From Sphaerulina vaccinii (taxonomy: Eukaryota > Ascomycota > Dothideomycetes > Mycosphaerellales > Mycosphaerellaceae): 64,000 nucleotides of DNA. The notes beneath the pieces were generated by a model, which worked only from the letters and a program-made list of their open reading frames with translations, was not told the DNA's origin and did no database searches. Position numbers and translations under genes: made by a program. The stretch is taken from contig JAKUDP010000001.1 in the NCBI GenBank assembly GCA_022570795.1, positions 1,488,001 to 1,552,000 on the forward strand. The letters are read 5' to 3'. Shown here in pieces: positions 20,786 through 28,590 of this stretch. How positions within the stretch are numbered: the stretch's first letter is position 1; the number at the start of each line of letters is the position of its first letter.

Positions 20786-21578
20786 GGCGTGAACGCGTAC
20801 GCATGGCGAAGGTGGAGTTATTGGACTTTCTTTGGACTTCTTCCAGCGCATTTCAAGATACCCGGGCATGAGATTTTGATTTCATTGCATGTCGGCATTT
20901 TACTTTACACAGCGAGGCGCATGGAGCATTGGAGAGAAAGAGCATATCGGCGATTTAACTAAAGTCATCAATATCAGACAATATGAAAATCAGAATGAAA
21001 CTCATGTGCATATGAACAAATCATCCTCTGCATCATCTTTCTAAATCATCGCATCATCATCTTCTATCTCAGCGCCCCGGCCCACAGTCATGTTGTGTAG
21101 CTTCATCCCGTGTAGCTTCATCTCCATGTTCGGCCGTAAGTTGTCTTCGTACATGTCTAGGTATTCCGCCCACACACCAACACTTCGGTAAGCACCTTAG
21201 AAGGTCGAGCTCTGTCGCAGCTGGGTGCCGCTGGGTGCCGCTGTCTGAGGCCTAGAAGCTTTCAAGGCCTATTAGGTGGCTCTTCTTGTTAGGTGGGTGG
21301 AGATAGGTTTTCATGTTAGTTGGCTTGATGAGCTGTTGGTCAGAGCTGAGAGCAAATTCTCCAATACCTTGTCCATTTCTCGACAACCCGAACTCAGAGA
21401 GCCATCACTGCCAGAGACGAACTCTGGCATATTGTAATCCATGATGTTTCCTGCCTGGATAGCCGCAAAGATCTCGGCTAGATCATGTCACTAATCGGTG
21501 GGCACGTTTCAGAAGTTCAAGGTGTGGTTCAGAATCAACATTGCACAAGTCGCTGCCCAGAATGTCGATGCCAGTCTC
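20786..21578. other. Intergenic with small direct repeats
   Basis: Region after the arrestin stop with no gene. Two small direct repeats are visible: gtgtagcttcatc twice (about 21095-21122) and ctgggtgccg twice (about 21221-21240). They mark the start of a repeat-prone stretch that continues into the longer arrays to the right. Confidence 0.5.
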
Positions 21579-21640
21579 CTCGCTCTCGTACTAATAATTC
21601 TCCTTCGCTCTCGTACTAATAATTCTCCTTCGCTCTCGTG
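21579..21640. repeat. 25-bp direct repeat, about 2.5 copies
   Basis: The core cgctctcgtactaataatt recurs at 21581 and 21606, and its first part at 21631, giving a 25-bp period. The first two copies are almost identical, unlike the diverged ~100-bp repeat beside it, so this is probably a recent slippage duplication. Confidence 0.85.
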
Positions 21641-21704
21641 CTCTGCTGGCCTGGACACCTGCTAGACCAGCGGCTATGTCTCCGCTTCTCTCATGGGTAT
21701 AGAT

Positions 21705-22530
21705 TGCAGTCGGTCTGGTACTTGGTTAGCACAGTTGTCGCGAGGCCGCAGAGAGGGATCCAAACTTTAGTAAGTCTCTGTTCTCAATGTTAGAATCCAG
21801 GACAGCCAGGCTCACCGACCTCGTGGCACACGGCCTTCCATTGTCTGAAGATCAACCTAGAGTTTTCGAGATGACATGACCCTTTTGTTCGTCTCCCTTC
21901 CCCTCGTGTGACTATAGTCGCGGTCGGTCTGCTACCTCGTTGGCACAGTCATAGCGATCCACAGAGACAGTGTGAGACCCTAGTCAGTCTTCTCCATTGC
22001 CCTCGTAAAGTCCTGATAGCGGCCAGTCTGCAACCTCGATGGCACAGTCATAGCGATTTCGTAGAGACAATCCGCGAATTTGGTTAATCTTCTCTATTTC
22101 TCTCGCAGAGTCCCAATCGCGGTCGGTCTGCTATCTCGTTGGCACAGTCACAGCGAGTCTGCAGAGAGGACCCGCGCATGTAGTCAGTCTTCTCCATTTC
22201 CATCGTAGAACTCTAATCGCGGCCGGTCTGCTACCTCATTGGCGCTGTGACGGCGAGTTCGCAGAGAGAGTGCCCGAGAAGTTGGTCAGCTTCTCCGTTT
22301 CCTTCGAAGGATCAGGATCGCGATTGGTCTGTTACCTCGTTGGCACAGTCACAGCGACTCCGCAGGGAGGATCTGTCAATATGGTCGGTCTTCTGACTCT
22401 TCTCTGTTTCCTTCGTGGAAATCTAGTCGCGGTCGGTCTCGATGGCGTAGTCACGGCGGTTTTGCGGAGAGAGGGCGCGGACGTGGTGAGTCTTCTCCAT
22501 TTCTCCCGTGGATATCTATCGCTGGCGGCT
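21705..22530. repeat. Degenerate ~100-bp tandem repeat (minisatellite-like), 6-7 copies
   Basis: The block cggtctgctacctcgttgg, followed by cacagtcacagcg, recurs at 21925, 22024, 22124, 22224, 22325 and 22434, with an older copy at 21711. Successive spacings are 99, 100, 100, 101 and 109 bp. Each unit also holds a gcagagagg block and a gtcagtcttctccatttc block. Copies share perhaps two thirds to four fifths of positions. The period is not a multiple of three and stops are frequent, so it is not a repeat protein. It fills most of the gap between the convergent arrestin and glycine-cleavage genes. Confidence 0.85.
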
Positions 22531-22669
22531 ACCTCGATTCAATGCCTTGGTCGTCAATCGTATGCAGAGATGAATCTGCATCTTGTCATTGCCTCTCCAC
22601 GCCCTCCAAGCCACTCAATCTCCCCACCTCCACATTTCTAGCTCCTCTCTCATTTCAGAGATACTCTCT

Positions 22670-23312
22670 TCAATGCTCCTCAGCCTCCTCGGTGAACTTC
22701 TTGTATTCCTCTGCAGACTTGAGCTTTTCCACCTCACTTTTGTCGGATATCTTGATCTTTGCTAGCCAGCCCTCACCTTCGGGTGACTTGTTAATGGTTG
22801 CTGGCTTATCCTCAAGGACGTTGTTCGCTTCCACAATGACCCCAGAGACAGGCGTCATGATGTCGCTGGCCGATTTGACTGATTCGACGGCGCCAATTGA
22901 GTCTCCAGCGGACACTTCGAGGTCGACAGTAGGTAGTTCGACGAAGACAACGTCTCCTAGGGCGCTGGCTGCGTATTGCGAGATTCCGATTGTGCCTGCG
23001 AGCGAGCATTAGTAGGTGATATTGAATGGGAAGAGGTTGATGTGAACAGCTTACCGTGCACGCCATCTGCGTCAATTTCAATCCATTCGTGATCTTCTGT
23101 GTAGCGTTTCTCCCATACTAGAGATTGTCGTTAGAATCTGGTCAAAAGAGGTGGCGTGGCCTGAGTGAAAGTGTCTCCGTACCCGTTGAGCCCGCTGTGA
23201 AGCTCCGGAGTTGTGATGGCTTCGCGTGGTTGATGCGCTGAGCGCGGAGAAGAAATTGTGGTCGCACCTGCCTCGTCGCCACGAACGCTCTTGCCGCTAC
23301 TGCTGATGCCAT
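22670..23312 (-). CDS. GCV3: Glycine cleavage system H protein, mitochondrial
   Basis: Three exons, 23183-23312, 23055-23117 and 22670-22995, join in frame to 172 residues. The H protein carries the lipoyl arm that shuttles the aminomethyl group between the P, T and L proteins of glycine decarboxylase in the mitochondrial matrix. Residues 1-40 form an Arg/Ala/Ser-rich presequence without acidic residues. The mature protein starts near WEKRYTEDHEWIEID. The lipoylated lysine is Lys105 in ESVKSASD. The sequence GTIGISQYAASALGD and the C-terminal EGWLAKIKISD are also typical. It is divergent from the bS6m gene, with 186 bp between the two ATGs. Confidence 0.95.
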
Positions 23313-23498
23313 TCTTGCTGCTTGCTGATGCCAGTGTGTGAAAGTGAAGGAAGAGTCAATGCGAAGAGCTTCAAGGTAGATCGGGTATTGCGGCCACTTA
23401 TCGAAGACAGAAGCGGATCTATCCTTCGACATGGACATGGACTTTGAAACTGTATACAGCATCAAGATCCCCGAAACATTGACATCTTCACTCACACG

Positions 23499-23971
23499 AT
23501 GCTATACGAACTAATAGGCGTGGTGGGTCTATACCAATCGCGAAACGTCTTCGCCATTCATGCTGACGAAGAGAACAGGTCCGCCCCGGCCGCAGCGTCA
23601 ACGAGATCAAAGAGTTCGTCCACCACGACCCCTTTCAACACTCCCGATCGCCCTAACAGAATAACAGAATAACGCGCACAACCGGCAACATCGTCCTAGC
23701 AGCCGGCGGCGTCGTCCGCGGAATCACGAACTGGGGCACTTTCACTCTGCCTAACCCTGCGAGGAAACAAGGCGCAACCTATCGAGAAGGCCACTATTTT
23801 ATTCTACGATTCGATTCGAGCGCGAAAACACAACATGCTGTGAGAAGGACGTTAGGACTGGATCCGCGTATGATCAGATATAGCGTTGTGAAGATGGGAA
23901 GTACATTGGAGGAGATAAGGGATGTTGCTGGGAAGGCTGATTGGGGGGTTGCGCCGAGGACGGGCGATTGA
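23499..23971 (+). CDS. MRP17: Mitochondrial small-subunit ribosomal protein bS6m
   Basis: Three exons, 23499-23522 (24 nt), 23579-23613 (35 nt) and 23668-23971, give 120 residues. Spliced, the start reads MLYELIGVVRPGRSVNEIKE, followed by GGVVRGITNWGTFTLP, EGHYFILRFDSSA, GLDPRMIRYSVVKMG. These are the defining blocks of the S6 ribosomal family (fungal MRP17). It belongs to the platform of the mitochondrial 37S subunit. The second intron has a weak GTTCGT donor but a good CTAAC branch and ACAG acceptor, and only this join restores the family sequence. The two tiny exons make the gene easy to miss. It shares a promoter with GCV3. Confidence 0.92.
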
Positions 23972-24644
23972 AGAGATTGACAATGGCTAAACGATTGAGA
24001 GAAGAAGACGGGATGTACAAATATGGCGTTGCATTGCATGAATGGGCGTCTTGGAATGGACATATGGGAAGAGCCGCTTGGCATGGCTGTAGAGGCTGTA
24101 GAGGTCAGCCTATATCGCGCGCATACCACACGCGCCTGTACAGATATGAGCGAGAGGAGGACGAGCGCAGATGTCCAGAGAAGGCAGAACTCACAGCCGA
24201 TGCAAGGACAGAGCGGCCCATACACCGAGTGTGGTGAAGAGCAAGCCTTACGAATGTACAGATTACGAGTGCATCTCCGGCCAATATCGTGTGCAACACT
24301 TGGTATTAGCAACATCAGCACTCCATGGAGAACCTTGACATTCTGGTATCGAGACTTGTGTCTGTAGCAGGCAGACCTTGGAACAACTTGAGGAGACCAG
24401 CCCAGGAAAACGTGTAGGATTTCCTTCGTCCTGCGTCAGTGGGTTGGTGAGTAAAGCTGACTGGAGCAGTGTGATCCATCGGAAGTCCAACACAGCATAG
24501 GCAAAGTGGTGCTTGCCAAGAAAACTGCTTTCTGGTTCACTTTCTCTTCCCCTAACTTACCAAAGTCCGCGATTTTTATTCATATTTTGTTATCTGTATC
24601 AGCAAGGCTCACCGGTACTCGTGACTCCCACCTCCACTGACGAT
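23972..24644. other. Intergenic, nothing recognised
   Basis: About 670 bp between the bS6m stop and the next ATG. The last 150 bp is T/C-rich and ends just before the ATG at 24645. Open frames here continue from flanking genes or lack coding character. Confidence 0.4.
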
Positions 24645-25694
24645 ATGGCATACAACAGCGCGAATCAGCAGCCTCTTCCCCACGCATCACCACAGCCAGC
24701 AAGTCGTGCTGAGTACCTCGACCGGTTGCGACAGCAGGCAATTGCTGATCAGACGAAGAGATACTTTGCGAAACCAGGCCCATCCAATTTAGGGCAGACA
24801 CTCCTCACCGTCAAGGAGCAGAGGCAGCGAGAAGCTCTTCCTCCATGGCGTCCACAACGATTTCCGCATCGAGCCAAGTACCTCGATCGGCTGCAACCAC
24901 ACGCACCTCCTCATCAGTCGCTCCGATATTCTTTGCAGCCAAGCCCTTCGAGTCTTGAACAGAAACCTCTCAGGAATTCAGCTCATGCAGAGTCGAGCGT
25001 GATACACTCCGAACTGAAATCGCAAATTGCCAACGACGCAGCGATAGCACAGGAACTCGCGCTCCAACTACAGGCAGATACCGATGCAGTGATCGCCTTT
25101 GAGCTCCAGCTCGAGCTGCAAGCAGAAGCTGATGCCGTCGCGGCTCGTGAAATCGACTTCGGTCTGAATAAGAGTCTGCTCCTCAGTCTTCCTGCCGAAC
25201 TTCGCAATCGAGTCTACAGCTACGCTGCCATCGAACAAGTCCAAGGCAGGGAATTCCAGATACCTGACCACTGGGGCAACGGTCTCCTGTCGGTGAGTAA
25301 GCAGATTCGATCTGAGTATCTCCCAGTTCTCCGCAGCAAGCGAACTATCTCTGCGAAGTACCTCAAGACGATTACACCAGAGGAATGGGTCGAGCTGAAT
25401 CCGCATAAGATGATCACAGATCTTCAATGGATAAGGAGGGTAGCGCACGCTCGTCGCGCTCACCATGCGGCCATTCCGTTTAACTCGTTCATGCACTACC
25501 ATGTCGACCGCTTGACTTTGAGCGACGGGCAAGAAGAGGAGGTCCGCAACTATGCTGCTGAGCAGATGTTCAACAAAGAAGGAAACAAGTACGGACAGCC
25601 ATGGTATCGGGGTCTGCTGAAGTTTGGCGATGGAGAGGAGGGCAGCATGACTTTCGAGATCCATATGGGGTTGCTTCAACGTTATGCTGTTTGA
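24645..25694 (+). CDS. F-box-like 'LPAELRN' protein, tandem copy 1
   Basis: One exon of 349 residues starts at MAYNSANQQP. The frame is open further upstream, but the 5' part is hydrophobic leader-like sequence and the ATG at 24645 is the first in good context. Residues about 21-54 and 76-109 are an internal duplication (RAxYLDRLxxxAxxxQxxRYxxxPxPSxL). A Gln/Ala/Glu-rich helical segment follows (120-170), then the fungal F-box-like motif LLSLPAELRNRVYSYAA near 179-195 and a domain with VSKQIRSEYLPVLRSKR, PEEWVELNPHK and PWYRGLLKFGDGEEGSMTFEI. The last blocks recur in the next gene, so the two are paralogues. Such proteins are abundant in filamentous ascomycetes and their function is unknown. 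Confidence 0.75.
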   Translation: MAYNSANQQPLPHASPQPASRAEYLDRLRQQAIADQTKRYFAKPGPSNLGQTLLTVKEQRQREALPPWRPQRFPHRAKYLDRLQPHAPPHQSLRYSLQPSPSSLEQKPLRNSAHAESSVIHSELKSQIANDAAIAQELALQLQADTDAVIAFELQLELQAEADAVAAREIDFGLNKSLLLSLPAELRNRVYSYAAIEQVQGREFQIPDHWGNGLLSVSKQIRSEYLPVLRSKRTISAKYLKTITPEEWVELNPHKMITDLQWIRRVAHARRAHHAAIPFNSFMHYHVDRLTLSDGQEEEVRNYAAEQMFNKEGNKYGQPWYRGLLKFGDGEEGSMTFEIHMGLLQRYAV

Positions 25695-25924
25695 AGAGGT
25701 CGAACGAGGCCCGACGCCGCATTGACAGGGAAGTGGTAGAATGATGCAAAGTACAGGACGTGTCGAGGCGCGCTCTTTCTGTCTCGGATGCGCGAGAACA
25801 TATTTGAGACAACGACGACCTTCACACACCATTTGCTCCTGAGCTCTTGAGATTAACAATAACAGCGAGCCCTTGTAACGTCTACCTCTTCATCATCAAC
25901 TCAACGTAGCTGGCATACCATATC

Positions 25925-26608
25925 ATGTCAACGCCACCGACAGAGCTCGAGCAGGACGCAGATCTAGCACGAGCACTTGCTGCCAGCCAGATCGACATCA
26001 ACGAAGATGCAGACTTCGCAAGAGCACTTTCCATCAGCCAAGTCGATCATACGCCTCCAGCCAGCACTCAGAGAGGTTTCCTCAAGCTGTCTGCCGAACT
26101 TCGCAACAAGATCTACCACCACGCCGCAAATCAACACATCCGAGACATGTTCCTTGAAGGATACAGCGGCCACCGCCTGATGTACGTCAGCAAACAAGTA
26201 CGTACCAAGTACTTTGCCATCTTTCACCCCATCCGGAGAAGCCTCTCTGTGAAATTCCTCAAGCAGTGGGACCCCGAGATATGGATACAACTCAATCCTG
26301 CTCTAATCCTTCGCCGTCTTGCTCATCAGAGCCAGAACAAGAATGCCGAACCTCACGTCCTCCTCATGGTTAACGATACTGGCAAAGAAGATCGTGTCCG
26401 CAAGCATGCAGCGTACGAGAAATGTGCGGGCTGTGCACCGATGAATTGGTATCCTGGATCGAAGTATGGGTATCAGTGGTATAGAGGGTTGGTACAATAT
26501 GGCGAGGAGAGCATAACTTTTGACATTACGACTCGGTGGTTGTACTACTACTTGCTTGATAAGACGGGGACTTTATACCAGGAGCTGCGACAAACTAATG
26601 CGAATTAG
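25925..26608 (+). CDS. F-box-like 'LSAELRN' protein with two UIM-like motifs, tandem copy 2
   Basis: One exon of 227 residues. It shares with the preceding gene the F-box-like block FLKLSAELRNKIYHHAA, VSKQVRTKYFAIF, a P-E-x-W-x-x-LNP block and YGYQWYRGLVQYGEESITFDI. It arose by tandem duplication and lacks the long N-terminus of its partner. Instead residues 9-41 hold two copies of DAD[LF]ARAL..SQ.D. The spacing L-x2-A-x3-S-x2-D is exactly that of a ubiquitin-interacting motif (Leu14, Ala17, Ser21, Asp24; Phe31, Ala34, Ser38, Asp41). Whether it binds ubiquitin is inference. The equivalent helix of copy 1 has lost the key Ala and Ser. Confidence 0.72.
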   Translation: MSTPPTELEQDADLARALAASQIDINEDADFARALSISQVDHTPPASTQRGFLKLSAELRNKIYHHAANQHIRDMFLEGYSGHRLMYVSKQVRTKYFAIFHPIRRSLSVKFLKQWDPEIWIQLNPALILRRLAHQSQNKNAEPHVLLMVNDTGKEDRVRKHAAYEKCAGCAPMNWYPGSKYGYQWYRGLVQYGEESITFDITTRWLYYYLLDKTGTLYQELRQTNAN

Positions 26609-27026
26609 GGACATGTCCCGTTCGGTTAAGAAAGTTGACCTGGTCTTGCAACTCGGGTCCAAGAGTTGGCGAAATGGAACATTGCCGGCTTCTCACAATG
26701 AGGTGCGCCTACCACGATAGCAGAGGCGAGCTCCAAGTGCTATAATAATCCGATCTGAGAACAGAGAGGACTACTCTTTCGGATCCAGGTTGCAAAGATC
26801 TCTGCGATCCGAAATACACCGAGTGACCAGAAGCGAAGACAGAGTGGGCCGGCACGCTTCATTTTCCTCGAACCTTGGTCGTGTATGCTTAGTTGCTTTA
26901 TCAGACATATGCTCTGTATCAGGAGCCATTGCGGGACGGCGTGACTCGGGAACGATGGGATTGAGAGTGGTAGAAAGCAAGACATCTGATTGGAAGGTAT
27001 ATATACCACTTGAACTTCTCTTACTC

Positions 27027-27173
27027 CAACAGTCGTCAGTGGTCCAGCGGTAGAGTCGATAAGTCATGGACACAGTTGATGCTTGATGTAGGTAGCTAAC
27101 ATGATCGGAGGAAGCAGCATAACTTCAACCCACTCATGTTCAAATGGAACGTCTTGCTAAGGCGATTGTTTTT
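27027..27173 (+). ncRNA. Putative tRNA-like Pol III transcript, unit 1
   Basis: TATA-like box TATATATACC at 26999-27008 (part of the palindrome GGTATATATACC), then CAACAGTCGTCAGTGGTCC with the A-box-like motif from 27039. The hairpin segment is the least regular of the six (TCA...TGA arms around 27064-27079). A B-box-like TGTTCAAATGG lies at about 27138. The unit ends with GGCGATTG and a run of five T at 27169-27173, 130 bp from the A box. No expression evidence is available. Confidence 0.4.
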
Positions 27174-27248
27174 GCCTATGCCTAATTGTTTTGCGTGATA
27201 CTTCCCACGCTATTGAGGTATACATACCTTCTGCACATGAGCCATGTC

Positions 27249-27396
27249 AACAGTCGTCCGTGGTTTAGCGGTAGACTCGATAAGTCGTCAGCGTAGCTGA
27301 TGCCTGCTGTTCGACCAACGATCTTCGCTGAAGTCTTGAGACTTTGTAAAGGTCTTTGTTGCTGTAACCGAAGCGCTAGGCAAAGGCGATTGTTTT
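27249..27396 (+). ncRNA. Putative tRNA-like Pol III transcript, unit 2
   Basis: TATA-like box GGTATACATACC at 27217-27228, 41 bp before the A-box-like GTGGTTTAGCGGTA (27260). A D-stem-like pairing GGTT/GACT is possible. The hairpin is TCAGC-GTA-GCTGA (27287-27299). The best B-box-like word of the array, GTTCGACC, is near 27309. The unit ends in GGCGATTG and four T at 27393-27396. It is the most tRNA-like unit but has no anticodon arm or paired T-arm. Confidence 0.42.
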
Positions 27397-27472
27397 ACCA
27401 TCTCACCTGCTCTTTTGCTTATAGTTGGAACATGAATGCGAGTACATATGTTTCCCAGAAAGGCATCTCCTC

Positions 27473-27619
27473 GACAATCGTCCGTGGTCTAGCGGAAAAC
27501 CAGTAAGTCGTCGGTGTAGCCGACGTCCGACATAACACTGCGATCTCGCCTCGCCAACGTCTAGGGCTTCCTTTGTTGCAAAAGCCATGCGCGAATTGCT
27601 CGCTATTAGCGATTGTTTT
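27473..27619 (+). ncRNA. Putative tRNA-like Pol III transcript, unit 3
   Basis: TATA-like GTACATATGT at 27442-27451, 41 bp before GTGGTCTAGCGG (27484). The hairpin is GTCGG-TGTA-GCCGAC (about 27509-27524). No B-box word is seen. It ends AGCGATTG with four T at 27616-27619, followed by a long polypyrimidine tract. Confidence 0.4.
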
Positions 27620-27620
27620 G

Positions 27621-27676
27621 CCCTCTTTTTCTCTTTTCCTCCTTTCCTCCTTTTCTCCTCTTCTCTCCCTCTCTCA
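27621..27676 (+). repeat. Polypyrimidine tract
   Basis: About 55 nearly uninterrupted C/T bases directly follow the T-run of unit 3. They are unique to this unit and probably account for much of its longer spacing (268 bp) to unit 4. The T-runs in it would serve as backup Pol III termination sites. Confidence 0.8.
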
Positions 27677-27740
27677 AGCTTTGCTCTCAAGGCTACTTAG
27701 CTAGTGGGCCTAGATAAACAAAGCAAGCTTACCCATTCTC

Positions 27741-27844
27741 AATAGTCGTTCGTGGTCTAGCGGCAGATTCAGTAAGTCGTCGATGTAATCGATGCTCGAT
27801 GTCGACACGATACTCAGCATCTACACAAGTCTGTGGCTTGTTTT
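27741..27844 (+). ncRNA. Putative tRNA-like Pol III transcript, unit 4 (short)
   Basis: TATA-like TAGATAAACA at 27711-27720, 41 bp before GTGGTCTAGCGGCA (27752). The hairpin TCGAT-GTA-ATCGA (27779-27791) keeps pairing with bases different from units 2 and 3. The first T-run, in GGCTTGTTTTCC (27841-27844), comes only 89 bp after the A box, so about 40 bp of the variable segment appears to be missing. A later T-run lies at 27907-27910. Confidence 0.35.
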
Positions 27845-27966
27845 CCCTTTGTCACGCAGTCAATGTGCTGCTTGCAATCGACGAAATCTTTGCTTCTCGT
27901 CCTAACTTTTGCTCTTGAGGCCTTGGGCGAATATAATTACATGTACAGAGCAGGTATGTCCCTTTC

Positions 27967-28123
27967 AACAGTCCTCCGTGGTCTAGCGGTCTCGTCAATA
28001 AGTCAGCGGTATAGCCGATGCTTGATCGCGGTAGCATACACGGCGCAAACAAACCTTCAGGACTTGAAGCTCTCCCACAGTATCTCTCTCCTGCAACCTA
28101 CTCGTGGCAACTGTTTACCTTTT
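27967..28123 (+). ncRNA. Putative tRNA-like Pol III transcript, unit 5
   Basis: AT-rich box ATATAATTA at 27931-27939, 47 bp before GTGGTCTAGCGGT (27978). The hairpin is CGG-TATAG-CCG (about 28007-28017). GATGCTTGAT and GGTAGC after it match unit 1. The 3' signal is degenerate (GGCAACTGTTTACC) but is followed at once by CTTTTCTTTTG, giving T-runs at 28120-28123 and after. Confidence 0.35.
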
Positions 28124-28220
28124 CTTTTGTCTCTTTTGTCTCTTTTGGATCGTCTTCGACTTTTGCTTCAACATTGTTGACGTGAGTAACTCATACATAC
28201 GTCTCAAATTCTCCTCTCCC

Positions 28221-28359
28221 CAATAGTTGTCCGTGGTGTAGCGGTAGGACAAGTAAGTCGTCGGTGTATTCGATGCTTGTTCAGCCCAAAGCGAACAATC
28301 TCGAGAGGTTAGAGACCTGCAGCTACTTTGCTAGCGGCTCATCAGGCGGCGATTGTTTT
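28221..28359 (+). ncRNA. Putative tRNA-like Pol III transcript, unit 6
   Basis: TATA-like ATACATACGT at 28193-28202, 40 bp before GTGGTGTAGCGGTA (28233). A 6-bp stem TTGTCC/GGACAA encloses the A box. The second hairpin is weaker (TCG...CGA, 28260-28273). TTGTTCAGCCC near 28277 resembles a B box. The unit ends GGCGATTG with four T at 28356-28359, 123 bp from the A box. Confidence 0.38.
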
Positions 28360-28590
28360 GTCTTACGCTATTCTTTTGCATTAGTTCCTCGGTTGTGGAG
28401 TGCTTGGTGGACAGCTCCTTGCTCAGAAAGGTGTTGCATTGCTGCATCGAGTCGCGCGATCTATACAAGTCAGAAGCTTCTGATCCTCCAATGTCCTGCG
28501 CCATGCAGCCCAGCCCATATATACCAACCATCATATCACCAAATTATCTCGTATCGTAACACATGCCATCCTTTCCGCCAACACCATCAC

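Larger units (their letters stand above)
26996..28380 (+). repeat. Six-unit tandem array of tRNA-like, Pol-III-gene-like sequences
   Basis: Six diverged units repeat with the motif GTGGTCTAGCGGTA starting at 27039, 27260, 27484, 27752, 27978 and 28233 (spacings 221, 224, 268, 226 and 255 bp). Each unit has, in order, a TATA-like box, a leader ending in CAACAGTCGTCC, the A-box-like motif, [AG]TAAGTCGTC, a short hairpin ending GATGC, a variable segment and, in most, GCGATTGTTTT. A second T-rich patch (CTTTTGC) follows. The block lies between the 3' ends of two convergent genes. Shared order could come from descent by tandem duplication, from selection on an RNA gene, or both. The individual units are listed separately. 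Confidence 0.85.

Noticed and set aside
22270..22641. Repeat protein encoded by the ~100-bp tandem repeat
   Set aside because: The period is not a multiple of three, so the frame shifts from unit to unit. The one longer open frame does not repeat in sequence.
27249..27320. A genuine tRNA gene at unit 2 of the array
   Set aside because: It has an A-box-like motif, a GTTCGACC word and a weak acceptor-like pairing. There is no anticodon arm of normal length, no paired T-stem and no conserved anticodon, so it is at best tRNA-like.
26996..28380. CRISPR array
   Set aside because: Units are 221-268 bp apart, diverged rather than identical, and the genome is clearly eukaryotic.
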